Below are positions 20,427 to 30,750 of a stretch of DNA of 64,000 nucleotides, one piece after another (positions within the stretch are counted from its first letter, which is position 1; every line of letters starts with the position of its first letter). The notes under the pieces are model-generated. The model made no database searches and was not told where the DNA came from. It worked only from the letters and a program-made list of their open reading frames with translations. The DNA comes from Anolis sagrei (Eukaryota; Chordata; Lepidosauria; Squamata; Anolidae), in the NCBI RefSeq assembly GCF_037176765.1, contig NC_090026.1, positions 133,879,252 to 133,943,251 on the forward strand, given 5' to 3'. The translations under genes were made by a program, and so were the position numbers.

Positions 20427-21351
20427 CAGGGGCGGCCCGTCCATTACGCAAAGTAAGCAGTCGCAGAACACTTTTTTTTTGCCAGGGGCGCAGAGGTGCC
20501 TCTGTAAATGCCCCTCGACTGCCACTTGAGGAGCGCCCCCTCAGCTCACAACAGCCCTAGCAGTCCGGGGGGAGCCTCGGCTTTCTTGCCTTGCTGCCAG
20601 GCGATCCTCTTCCCAAAGGGGCCGCGCCCTTGAGCCTCACCTAGCCCCTCTCGTTCCTGCTCCATCTGGTCACCAGGTGCGCGAGCAGAGCCGGTGCTCA
20701 GTCGTTCTCCACGTTCGATCCCTTCTCCATGACTGGCTCCCTTTCTTGATCCCCCGGCACTCCACCCGCCTCCTCTCCTCTCCCCAATCCGCGAGTGGGC
20801 CAAGGGGTGGAGCTGCCGGGCCTGGCCCGCTTCGGGTCCGGAGGCGTGTCTGAAGACCCCAGCGTGCACACCAAAAGTTGCCTCTTCTTCTGACTTTCTC
20901 TTCAGCCATTGGGACCAAGAAAGAGAGAGAGAGAGAGCCCCTCCAGCTGGAGGTATCTCCCACCTCCGCTCCCTCCTTTGTTTTAGCGCCTACCTTCAGG
21001 AAAGGTGGGCATCTCCACCTCCGTCTCTGTCTCTCTCTCTCTCTTGGTCCCAATGGCTGAGGAGAAAGTCAGGAGAAGAAGTGACTTTTGGTGCACACGC
21101 CGGGGTCTTCAGGCACGCCTCCGGACCCAAAGCGGGCCAGGCAAGGGAGCAAGTGCGGCAAGTGTAGTTACTGGGATGTATAGTTCACCTACAATCAAAG
21201 AGCATTCTGAACTCCACCAGTGATGGAATTGAACCAAATATGGCACACAGAACTCCCACAACGAACAGAAAATATATATCAAAGATTGGTTGGGGGGGGG
21301 GCGCCAAAATACTGTTTGCTTACCACTGAAAATTACCTAGGGCTGCCTCTG
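20427..21351. mobile_element. hAT-type transposon with 8-bp target duplication
   Basis: Ends CAGGGGCGGCCC and GGGCTGCCTCTG, flanked by TGTGGGCG at 20419-20426 and 21352-21359. Inside, about 20808-20935 and 21035-21145 are inverted copies (GGTCCGGAGGCGTGTCTGAA and complement) that can form a long hairpin. A SPIN-like module (CACCTACAATCAAAGAGCAT) lies near the right end. No transposase is seen. Confidence 0.8.
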
Positions 21352-21460
21352 TGTGGGCGCCATGGGGTGCCGGTTTGTCAGCCGCCCTGAGTCCCTCTGC
21401 GGAGGTTGAGAAAGGACGGGAGAGAAAAGCCCCAAATAAATACATAAATAAATAAATTCT
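21352..21460 (+). mobile_element. LINE 3' tail
   Basis: Reads GCCGCCCTGAGTCCCTCTGC and ends in (AAATA)n. It is the continuation of the LINE/SINE tail split by the hAT element at 20427-21351. Confidence 0.6.
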
Positions 21461-21464
21461 CATT

Positions 21465-21597
21465 TGGGGTGATGGAAGGGGATCCTTTTGACCTTTGCAG
21501 ACGATGCAAAACTGGGAGGGATTGGGAGCGAAGGCTGGGAGACGTTGCTGAACTGGGAAGCCGGGCTGGGATGAATGGAGCGCAGCGAAACAGCGTG
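21465..21597 (+). mobile_element. CR1 RT fragment
   Basis: One frame reads FADDAKLGG, the CR1 equivalent of the RT catalytic box region. It is short and isolated. Confidence 0.45.
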
Positions 21598-21605
21598 CCT
21601 TGAGG

Positions 21606-22001
21606 CAGGGGCGGTTCAACCCTTATGCAAAGTAAGCCTTTGCAGTAGAGTTGATTTTGCCCAGGGGTGCTCTTGGGGGAAAACAGACCTTGACATTTGG
21701 GAGTTGTAGTTACTGGGATGTATAGTTCACCGACAATCAAAGAGCATTCCGAACTCCAGCAATGATGGAATTGAACCAAATATGGCACACAGAACTCCAA
21801 CGAAGAACAGAAAATATATATATCAGTGGATTCTTGTGGGTTTTTTCGGGCTATAGAGCCATGTTCTAGAGGCATTTCTCCTGACGTTTCGCCTGCATCT
21901 ATGGCAAGCATCCTCAGAGGTTGTGAGGTCTGATTGGTTGGGGGGGGGGGGCATCAAAAGCCTGTTTGCTTACCATTGAAAATTATCTAGGGCCGCCTCT
22001 G
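21606..22001. mobile_element. hAT-type element, second copy
   Basis: Ends CAGGGGCGG and GGGCCGCCTCTG with CCTTGAGG duplicated at 21598-21605 and 22002-22009. It has taken in a Penelope-like fragment at about 21825-21930 (GGCATTTCTCCTGACGTTTC). Confidence 0.8.
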
Positions 22002-22009
22002 CCTTGAGG

Positions 22010-22180
22010 CCACAAGAACCGGATGTAATAGAAGGGCAGGGCGGGTATAACGGACTCCCCCCCCCCCCCAGATCCATCACGATCTTGCTGGCTTGCCCCC
22101 CCCCCCCCCAATAAGCACCACCTTATTACATGTAATTGTTGGGACCGTTCTCCCTCCGCCTGCGGTGAATGGGAGGCTGC
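22010..22180. other. AGAP3 upstream flank
   Basis: Short non-repetitive stretch with two poly-C runs just upstream of the CpG island. Confidence 0.4.
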
Positions 22181-23700
22181 CTTGCTCAGTTTTCCCGAGA
22201 GAAAGGGGTCGGGAAGCGACGGGAGGGATGGGGCCTCTCCGCAGTAGGGGGGTCGCGCAGGGGGCGTGGCTTGCCACCCTGGCCCCTCCCTCCTCCTCCC
22301 CTCCGCCCCCTGCGCGCCTTACGTAACCGCGGGGAAGAGGAGGGGGGGCGCTATCCTCGGAAAGGGCAGCGTGGGCGGGGCCAGGCGAGCAACCCCCTCC
22401 TTCCCTCCCTCTTTTCCTCCCTCCCTCCTTCCTTCTTCCTTGGGGGCGGGGGTCCGAGCTGCTACTGCTGCTGCTGCTGCCCTTCCTTCCCTTTCCATCT
22501 TGCCTGGTTGCCTGTTTGCCTGCCTTTCTGTCTTCCTTTCTGTCTTTCTTTCCGGGGGCGGCTCTTTGCGGCCGGCGGGAGTGACGCGGGGTGAGGAGGG
22601 GGGGGGGGAGTGAAGAAGGAGGAGGAGGAGGAGAGGAGGGGGAGGAGGAGGAGGGGAGGGGGCTTCTGCTGCTGCTGATTGCGCGACGCTGCTGCTGCTG
22701 CCCCTGCTTCTTCGTCTTCGTCCAGGAGAAGAGGAGGGGGAGGAAGAGGAGGGGGCGGGCGTCAAAGGCGAAGGGACGGAGTGGGGCGGGGGCGGCCATG
22801 CTGCCCGGCGGCGCGGGGGGGCCCTGAGCGCGCGCCCGGCCTTCCCCCCCGCCATCCCGCGCTGGTTCTCCACCTCCTCCCCCCGCCCGGCGGGCGCCAT
22901 GAACTTCTCCTCCTCCTCCTCGGGGGGGGGCGGCGGGGGCGGGGGCGGGGGGCTCTGCGCCTCCTCCTCCTCCTCCTCCCCGCAGGGGGGCCTCTCCGCG
23001 CCGGGGGGGCCCTCCTCCTGCTCGGCCTCCTCCTCCTCCCCCGGGGGTGGGGGTGGGGGCGTGGGGGTGCCCCTCCCGGCCCCCGCGCCGCCCCCCGGGC
23101 AGGGCTCGTCCTCGTCGTCCTCGTCGGGGCCCCCGCCGCCCTTCGGCCTCTCCAACTCGGCCGCCATCCGGGCCGAGATCGGCCGCTTCGAGTCCGTCCA
23201 CCCCAACATCTACGCCATCTACGACCTGGTCGAGCGCGTCGAGGACCTCGCCCTCCAGGCCCAGATCCGCGAGCACGTCATCGCCATCGAGGGTCAGTCT
23301 AACGCCAGGGGGGGGGGGTGCATTGGGGAGGGAGAGGGGCGGGGGGGGGGTGCCGCAGAACAAAATGGAGCGCCTTCCTCTCAAGGGGGGGGGGGGCTCA
23401 GTCCCCGCGCCGCAGCATCAGCCCCTCCCTCCACTGAAAAGAGCGCCAATGGGGGGGGGGACACGTGTTTCATGGGGGGAGAGTCTGATCCAAATGCATG
23501 CCGGGGAAAGGGAGCTGCGGTGCGACCCCCAGCATCCCCCCTTCCTTCCTTCCCTTCCTTCCTTCCTCAGCATTAATGGCTCCAGGAGGAAGGAAGGCAG
23601 TCCAGGCCTTGCCCCCCCCCCCCGCCTCGTTCTGCTGCCTTGAGAAAGTGGGGGGGGGGGCATGGCTGCCAATGCGGGGCCGGGGAGGGGGCTCCAGTCT
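22180..23700 (+). promoter_or_regulatory. AGAP3: CpG island and 5' UTR of AGAP3
   Basis: Repeat-free, very CpG-rich DNA with GC boxes, CTG/CTC trinucleotide runs (22458-22480, 22665-22705) and no TATA box. It covers the presumed transcription start, the 5' UTR up to 22898, exon 1 and the beginning of intron 1. The start site itself cannot be placed from sequence. Confidence 0.8.
22899..23292 (+). CDS. AGAP3: AGAP3 exon 1
   Basis: Start ATG in a good context (GCGCCATGA) reads MNFSSSSS. It is followed by Gly- and Ser-rich low-complexity runs, then the conserved block FGLSNSAAIRAEIGRFESVH, PNIYAIYDLVERVEDLALQ and REHVIAIE. The exon ends after one base of a Gly/Asp codon at donor G|GTCAGT. AGAP3 is a multidomain Arf GTPase-activating protein (GTPase-like, PH, ArfGAP, ankyrin) acting in endosomal traffic and, in neurons, AMPA-receptor traffic. 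This exon gives 131 residues, against about 73 in human as I recall; the excess is the Ser/Gly expansion. The minus-strand open frame over it is a composition shadow. Confidence 0.95.
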
Positions 23701-24222
23701 CCCTTGGCTTCCTTGGCTGCAGAGTCGGGTCAGGCTTCCTTCCCCAGCATTCATGGCTCCAGGAGGAAGGAAGGCAGTCCAAGCCTTGCCCCCCCCCCCT
23801 CCCTACTGTCTTGAGAAAGGGGGGGGGGGGCAGGGCTGCCAACGCGGGGCCAAGGAGGAAGTGGGGAGGGGGCGCACTCTCCCTCGGCTGCAGTCGGGTC
23901 ACAGTCGGAAAGAGAGCGGGGGGGGGGGGGGCTGGCCTTCTTGCGCCTCTCTTGGCTGGACAATGCACCCTAGCCCCCCCCCCTCCCCGCCTCGTTGTCC
24001 CCCCCCCCCCAATGCTCTCTCTGCAGCCCCTTCCCAGCCCTGGCCTCCCTCTCAGGGCCGAGCCTGTACCCCCAAAAGGCGGATCTGTCCAGGCCTGAAA
24101 AGGAGAAGGATTGCAGTGGGGGGGGGGGGAGGGGGTGGTGTCTCCTGGGGGGGGGGAAGTGGGGTCCACTTCAGGCCTGGCTGCAAACAAAGGGCCAGAG
24201 AGGCTCCTGAGGGCCGGCAAGA
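23293..24222 (+). other. AGAP3 intron 1, poly-G/poly-C rich start
   Basis: More than a dozen G or C runs of nine or longer. A segment of about 180 bp beginning CATTAATGGCTCCAGGAGGA is duplicated in tandem (about 23570-23690 and 23748-23850). No exon signal is recognised. Confidence 0.6.
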
Positions 24223-24306
24223 TGTTGGGGTTCGCCTCATGTCCAGCTGTGTGGGAAGACAAGGATGCCAACAAAGCCACCCTTAGATATGTATATATAC
24301 ATCTAC

Positions 24307-24344
<38 letters not shown>

Positions 24345-24348
24345 ACAC

Positions 24349-24389
<41 letters not shown>

Positions 24390-24449
24390 GTTGCCTTGCT
24401 GGCATCCTTGGTCTTCCCACACCGCTGGACACAGGGTGAACCCCAACAT
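24223..24449. repeat. Palindrome around an (ATCT)n(AGAT)n core
   Basis: TGTTGGGGTTC at 24223 and its complement ending at 24449 bound arms of about 60 nt (GTGTGGGAAGAC, AAGGATGCCA) with several mismatches. The centre is (ATCT)n followed by (AGAT)n, which is itself self-complementary. Confidence 0.8.
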
Positions 24450-25970
24450 ATTGCCCGTATGTATTTGTATGTATATATATGTGTCTCAAAACAGAGAAGA
24501 TAGATAAATCTGTCTCAACATGAAGCCAAAATGGTCCTTTGCAGACCACCTTTCCACCCCCCACCCCCACTCCAAGGATGCAAGGCCAAGCAATGGGGTT
24601 GGGGGTCTGGGCAATCTGGGTTCAAGGCTTCCAGGGGGGGGGGAAGGCCACACCTGGCTTGGAAGCGTTGTTGTTGCTGCTGCTTTTCTGCATTTATTGG
24701 GGGGGGGGGTCTGCTCCTCATTCTTGGATGTGCGGGGGGTGGGTGCACTGGCAGTGTTTGTGACCTTCATGGCTGCTGGGGGGGGGGGGCGGTTTATGGA
24801 GAGTCCTGGGGAGGGGCATGGGGTGCATACAAGTCCTGTGTGTGTGTGAATGGGGTGGGCGTAGGGGGTCTGCTTCATGTGCTGCCCCCTCCCCGCGCAT
24901 CCAAACAGTGCCAAGGGTGTCAAGGAGAACAGGCCTCTCTCTGGGCGTTTGCCCCTTGCGGTGGGCTCCTTGCCCAGCTAGTCCCTCAGTCCTGGGGAGG
25001 GGGCACCTTCCTTCCTTCCCTGCCAGGCCGGGGGGGGGGGGGGGGGGGTTGAGGGAGGGCCCTCCTTTTGGCCAAAGCCCCACTCTTGATTTCCCAGGAG
25101 CCCCTGCTTCCTGCTTCCTCCAAATTTGGGGGTCCTCTGGCTTCTGCCTGTTGGTTTCCAGGCAACGGGAGAGAGGCTGCATTTCCAAGGCTTTCCTTTC
25201 AAAACAGGAAGAAGAAGGGGGGGGGGCTGTGAGGAGGGCCACCTTCTTTCTCTCCTTCCTTCCTTCCTCCCTTCCTTCCTTCCTTCCTTCCTTCCTTGGG
25301 GGCGGTCCTTGGAGGCCAGGGGTCAGCCCTGATGGCGCACAACTCCTTTCCTGCCCAGCTGCTGCTAATCCATCCAAGATGGCTGATTGCAAAGAGGGGG
25401 GGGGGTCAGGAAGGGCTGCCCCTTCCTCCCTCTCTCCCCCCCTCCCTCCTCTGCAGGCCTGGCCCTGGGTCACTCACTAAGGGGAGGGGGGTTCCATCCA
25501 TGCCCCAATGCAGCTCCCCTTTCAGGCTGTGGAGAATAGCATGGGTTTAGGTAGGGGGCAAAGCCTTGACCTTTGGCTGGGAGGGGGCCCAAAGCCCATA
25601 TTGCCCCACAATGGACGCTACACCCTTGCCAGAAGGCCCCCTCCCTCAGGACTGCAGCATTGGGCCACTTTTGGACACTCCACATTGGCTGGCCTCAGTG
25701 ACCCTTGAATGGCCAGGTGGAGTGGGCAGCCACAGGGTCATTCTCCGACCGCTGAAGCCCCCTCCCCTTGCACAATCTCCTCTCCTTCCAATGGGCTCCC
25801 CAAAAGGTTCAGGCAACTGAGGAATGGGAAATGGAGGGGGGGGGGCAGGCCTGGAAAAGAGGCAGAGCAAACAAAGGGGTGGAGTCTTGGGTTGCAGATG
25901 GACGCAGGCCACTTGTGCAGCCTGAAAAGGGGGGGGGGGGTGCAAAAGGCATGTTTACATCAGACTTGGG
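24450..25970 (+). other. AGAP3 intron 1, unique sequence
   Basis: No interspersed repeat or exon is recognised. Many poly-G runs occur (for example 24708-24717, 24779-24789, 25030-25049, 25931-25940), together with a CTTC microsatellite at 25240-25298. Confidence 0.5.
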
Positions 25971-25974
25971 CAAA

Positions 25975-26125
25975 CCCAAGCCCTCCCTCCAGGTGTTTTG
26001 GACTCCAAATCCCACCATAAGTAGCTGAGGGGAGAAAGGAAGGGGAAGGGGCTATTAGAAATAGTGAGAGATGGAGTCCAAAACACCTGGAGGGTGGGTC
26101 CAAGTTGGCCCATGCCTGATGTAAA
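25975..26125. mobile_element. Foldback MITE
   Basis: GGCAAACCCAAGCCCTCCCT..CCAGGTGTTTTGGACTCC at the left and GGAGTCCAAAACACCTGGAGG..CCATGCCTG at the right are inverted copies. The same family occurs at 37128-37305 and 43025-43220. Confidence 0.75.
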
Positions 26126-26200
26126 CATACCTTTTGCACCCAAAACACGCCTTTTGCAGCAGATTTCTCTCTCCCACAAGGCCACTTCCTTCTCCTGAGC

Positions 26201-26495
26201 CAGGCCCATAGCCAGGATTTGGATTCGAGGGGGTAGGGGGGCTGAGTTTGGTTCGGGGAGGGGCTGAGTTTGAGTGAAAGAGGGTCTAGCCTAGCAAACC
26301 TTTCGTATTGTTACCCCAATACCCCCCATGCATATGGGATATATTGAGTATGGTGATCAGATCATGATACAAATAAACATAACAGTTTAAATAATGTACC
26401 AGTGAGGCCTTTTCGCAGACCACCATGAGAATTACGGGGGGAGGGGGCTGAAGCCCCTCAAGCCCCCCCCCCCCCCCCCCCCGGCTACATGCCTG
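26201..26495. mobile_element. hAT-type MITE with 8-bp duplication
   Basis: Ends CAGGCCCATAGCC and GGCTACATGCCTG, flanked by TCCTGAGC and CCCTGAGC. Near-identical in layout to 48502-48790 (poly-G near one end, poly-C near the other, CATATGGGATATATTGAGTA inside). Confidence 0.8.
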
Positions 26496-26509
26496 CCCTG
26501 AGCAGACTC

Positions 26510-26785
26510 ACAAGTGGAGTGTAATGGGCAGATCTAAAGACAACCTGGCAAAATGGCACTGCCTAAAAGAATCCTCCACCTTGTGTGACTGTGGGGCAGA
26601 ACAGACATCTCCGCACCTGTATGCTTGTCCACTATGCCCTGCCTCGTGTTCAGAGGAAGGATTGTTGGATTGTTGGAAGGCCCCCTCCCTCAGGACTGCA
26701 GTGCTGTTGCTGTTGCCCGTTTTTGGTCAAAAGACATTAAGCCACTTGTGCTCCTTCTATTTTTATCAGTTTTATACTAATTTAT
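26510..26785 (+). mobile_element. Non-LTR retrotransposon C-terminal fragment
   Basis: Reads GRSKDNLAKWHCLKESSTLC followed by DCGAEQTSPHLYACPLC, a Cys/His cluster of the LINE C-terminal type. The 3' tail is short. Confidence 0.55.
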
Positions 26786-27035
26786 GCAACTAGGATGGCT
26801 TCAAACTACAGGATTCCACCTGAACATTAGGAAGAACTTCCTGACTATGAGAGCCGTTCATCAGTGGAACTCTCTGCTCTGGAGTGTGGTGGAGGCTCCT
26901 CCTTTGGAGGCTTGGAAGCAGAGGCTGGATGGCCATCTGTCTAGGCGTGCTTTGAATGCGATTGTTCTGCTTCTTGGCAGAATGGGGTTGGATTGGATGG
27001 CCCATGAGGTCTTTTCCAACTCTAGGATTCTATGA
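26786..27035 (+). mobile_element. CR1 LINE 3' end
   Basis: Reads [20 protein letters not shown] then [19 protein letters not shown]. The 3' UTR ends at GATTCTATGAA. Confidence 0.85.
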
Positions 27036-28960
27036 AATTCCAGCCAATTTACCAGCTGTTAGGATTTCTGGGACTTGAAAGCCAAAACATCTGGAGATAC
27101 ACAAGCTGAGAACCACTGGTCTAGGTCAAGGCAATATGGAGTCAAGGCTTGCAACAATGATACACATGCTTTCCCCAGAGAATTAGAGATAAGAAGTGGA
27201 GAAGCAGGTGTGTGAGAAATGATGTTATGGGAGGGATTTGGGCTTTTAAAAGGGGGCTCTGCTAGTACAATCCTTGTGAGAACAATGCTGCATTCAGGTG
27301 AAGAACTCTCGGTTTATAGGGCCTATATTCATGGAATTCACGTATTCAAGTTTTGAGATGTTCTTGACTCTAGTTCTTGTGGGGCATAGAGATAAGGAGT
27401 GGAAAAGCAGGTGTGTGGGAAATGATGTTATGGGAGGGATTCAGGCTTTTGAATGCGATTTTCCCACTTCTGCGCAGAATGGGGTTGGACTGGATGGCCC
27501 ATCAGGTCTCTTACAACTCTAGGATTCTATGAAATTCTAGCCAATTTACCAGCTGTTAGGATTTCTGGGACTTGAATGCCAAAACATCTGGAGATACACA
27601 GGCTGAGAACCACTGATCTAGGTGAAGGCAATATGGAGTTGCAGAGACAAGGCTTGCAACAACGATAGACACACTTTCCCCAGAGAATTAGAGATAAGGA
27701 GTGGAAAAGCAAGTGTGTGAGAAATGATGTTATGGGAGGGATTCAGGCTTTTAAAAGTGGGCTCTGCTAGAACAGTGCTGCATTCAGATGAAGACCTCTC
27801 GGTTTATAGGGCCTATGTTCATGGAATTCATGTATTCAGGTTTCTAAGATGTTCTTGTGGGACATAGAGATAAGGAGTGGAAAAGCAGGTGTGTGAGAAA
27901 TGATGTTATGGGAGGGATTCAGGCTTTTGAATGCGATTTTCCCGCTTCTGGGCAGAATGGGGTTGGACTGGATGGCCCATGAGGTCTCTTCCAACTCTAT
28001 GATTCTATGAAATTCCAGCCAAATTACCAGCTGTTAGGATTTCTGGGACTTGAAGGCCAAAACATCTGGAGATACACAGGCTGAGAACCACTGGTCTAGG
28101 TCAAGGCAATATGGAGTTGCAGAGACAAGGCTTGCAACAACGATAGACATGCTTTCCCCAGAGAATTAGAGATAAGGAGTGGAAAAGCAGGTGTGAGAGA
28201 AATGATGTTATGGGAGGGATTCAGGCTTTTAAAAGTGGGCTCTGCTAGTACAATCCTTGTGAGAACAATGCTGCATTCAGGTGAAGAACTCTCGGTTTAT
28301 AGGGCCTATGTTCATGGAATTCACGTATTCCTAGAAGGTTCATAGAGAGAGATATGTTTGGATAGATAAGCTGGGCCAGAACCATTTAGGGCTTTTATAG
28401 GCCAAAGCCAGCACTTTGAATTGTGCCTGGTAGCAAACTGGCAGCCATTGGAGCTGGTGCCAGAGTGAAGTAGTATCCTCCTTGAGCGCAGCACCCATTA
28501 GTAACCTGGCTGCCGCACGCTGGACCATTTGAAGCTTCCGAACAGTCTTCAAAGGCAACCCCACGTAGAGCACATTGCAGTAGTCTATACGGGATGTAAC
28601 CAGAGCGTGGACCACCGTGGTATTTGGTCCACGAACAGAATTTGCCAACCAGTGCAGCCAGACTAGTTGGCAAATTCTGGGAGTCACAATCCCAAAACAT
28701 GGCTTTTTCAAGTTCAGATAAATATGAATTCCCAGCCAATTTACGAGCTGATAGGATTTCTGGGAATTGAAGGCCAAAACATTTGGAGATACACAGGCTG
28801 ACAACCACTGGTCTAGGTCAAGGCAATATGGAGTTGCAGAGACAAGGCTTGCAACAACGATAGACACGCTTTCCCCAGAGAATTAGAGATAAGGAGTGAA
28901 AAAGCAAGTGTGTGAGAAATGATGTTATGGGAGGGATTCAGGCTTTTGAATGCGATTTTC
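27036..28960. repeat. Tandem array of a composite repeat
   Basis: Each unit joins a MITE arm (CCAATTTACCAGCTGTTAGG..GAGAACCACTGGTCTAGG), an LTR-like piece (GCAATATGGAGTTGCAGAGA..GGCTTTTAAAAG) and a CR1 3' terminus. Unit starts fall near 27100, 27610, 28095 and 28800; the last spacing is larger because an L2 fragment intervenes. Three arrangements are nearly identical, implying recent unequal exchange. Related single sequence is at 14830-15165 in reverse. Confidence 0.75.
28330..28675 (-). mobile_element. L2 LINE fragment
   Basis: Minus frames read TTVVHALVTSRIDYCNVLYV, GLPLKTVRKLQMVQRAAARL and LQWLPVCYQAQFKVLALAYK. It interrupts the composite array. Confidence 0.8.
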
Positions 28961-29140
28961 CCACATTCTAGATGATGGGCCACCAGGTCTCTTCCATCTC
29001 AAGGATTCTATGCTTGTGCAATGCTTTGGATATGAAATGAATCACCAGGTCTCTTCCAACTCAAGGATTCGAGGATTCTATGCTTATGCAATGCTTTGGA
29101 TATGGAATGAATAAGCTTCCTTCCCTTGGGGTGGGGGTCT
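28960..29140 (+). repeat. CR1 3' tail, duplicated
   Basis: The stretch CACCAGGTCTCTTCCA..GATTCTATGCTT..TGCAATGCTTTGGATATG occurs twice in succession (about 28980-29035 and 29042-29108). Confidence 0.6.
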
Positions 29141-29410
29141 GACCCCAAAGGCTTCTGCTCCTGGAATTGAGATGTATGGAAGCCCAGCAATGCACTTGCT
29201 GGGGTGTTGTGAGTTTTTGGGGCTGTGTGGCTATGGTCCTGAAGCATTTTCTCCTGACGTGCCCTGGCTGCCCGGTTGGCAGGGAAGCATGCTGTATCCT
29301 TCATGCAAACAATAAAACCTTGAGATAACAAAACGGTAACCCAATTAAAACGCTAGAGCAAATACTGGAGCTGAAGATCTTGCCAGCTCAGACCCAGACC
29401 CATTATGGCT
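29141..29410. other. AGAP3 intron 1, mostly unique
   Basis: A fragment resembling the Penelope-like repeat (GTCCTGAAGCATTTTCTCCTG) is at 29233-29258. Otherwise nothing is recognised. Confidence 0.4.
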
Positions 29411-29596
29411 TCCAAATTGGGGGGGTGGTGAAGGCTCCCCCTTTACAGAGGACCGTTGCTCCATGGAAAGAGCCGAGGAGCAGGGTCTCTCTGACGACCC
29501 TCTGGGTCGTCAGAGAGACCCTGCTCCTCGGCTCTTTCCATGGAGCAACGACCCTCTGTAAAGGGGGAGCCTTAACCCCCCCCCCCCCAATTTGTG
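29411..29596. repeat. Long near-perfect palindrome
   Basis: Core arms 29431-29500 and 29504-29573 (70 nt each) are reverse complements with two adjacent mismatches and a 3-nt spacer. The similarity continues outward, less perfectly, through poly-G/poly-C and CAAATT. It matches none of the other repeats in the window. Confidence 0.9.
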
Positions 29597-30025
29597 TGAG
29601 TTGTGTGGCCTTTGTGTGAGTTGGCTCTTCTTGCTGGGACAGGCATTGGACCCCAGATCTGCCCCCCCCCCCAAAGCAGGCATGAGCAAGAGGGGGACAT
29701 GACGACAGTCATCTCTAAGGCAGCATCGTTGGGTCACAGTCAGGCACTCTGCACTGCCACAGAGGCCACATGCTCCTTGCAAGCACAGATTGGTCCAAGG
29801 ACGGGGTCAGGCCTGCTTCCTGGATGGTCAGCCTACTTTTGAGAAGCGATGGTGCCCCAAACTGAACCAGTGACCCCTTTGCAGCTGAGGTCAGGGGAGG
29901 AAGACCCTCTTGGGTTCTCCTGATGCCTCTGAGGATTGCTTTGCCTTTTTGTTGCTGCTGCGTCATGCCCTTGGCTTGTGTTTAGCTTGCGATCCACTTC
30001 CAGGTTTGGTGACTCTGGAGGAAGG
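29597..30025. other. AGAP3 intron 1, unique sequence
   Basis: No repeat or coding signal recognised apart from a poly-C run at 29662-29671. Confidence 0.4.
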
Positions 30026-30033
30026 TTTTAGAG

Positions 30034-30742
30034 CAGTGGTTCTCAACCTTGCTAATGCCGCGACCCCTTAATGCCGTTCCATATGTTGTGATGACCCCCA
30101 ACCATAATATTGTTTTCGTTGCGACTTGATATCTGTCATTTTAGTCCTGTTATAAATCGTCATGTAAATATCCGATATGCAGGATGTATTTTCATTTACT
30201 GGACTAAATTGAGCACCAATACCCAATATGGCTCTGCTAGTACACTCCTTGTGAGAACAATGCTGCATTCAGGTGAAGACCTCTCGGTTTATAGGGCCTA
30301 TGTTCATGGAATTCACGTATTCAAGTTTCTAAGATGGCACAAAAAACTCCCATGACCAACAGAAAACACTGGAAGGGTTTTGTGGGCATTGACCTTGAGT
30401 TTGGGAGTTGTAGTTCACCTGTATTCAGCGAGCACTGTGGATTCATGCCGTGATGGATCTGGACCAGACTTGGCACGAATACCCAGTATGACCAAATGTG
30501 AACACTGGTAGAGTCTGGAGAAAACAGACCTTGACATTTGGCAGTTGTAGTTGTTGGGATTTATAGTTCACCTACAATCAAAGAGCATTCTTAACTCGAC
30601 CAACAATAGAATTGGGTCAAACTTCCCACACAGAATCCCAATGACCACCAGAAAATACTATGTTTTCTGATGGTCTTTGGCGACCCCTTTGACACTCCCT
30701 CGTGACCCCCTCAGGGGTCCCGACGCCCAGGTTGAGATACAG
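30034..30742 (+). mobile_element. SPIN-like hAT element with a foreign internal patch
   Basis: Starts CAGTGGTTCTCAACC and ends GGTTGAGATACAG, flanked by exact TTTTAGAG (30026-30033 and 30743-30750). About 30230-30337 is not SPIN but matches the LTR-like composite repeat of 27245-27350 (CAATGCTGCATTCAGGTGAA). Confidence 0.85.
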
Positions 30743-30750
30743 TTTTAGAG

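Noticed and set aside
22077-23384. 435-residue minus-strand frame over the AGAP3 CpG island
   Set aside because: It is the antisense shadow of exon 1 and its GC-rich 5' UTR; the plus-strand reading matches AGAP3.
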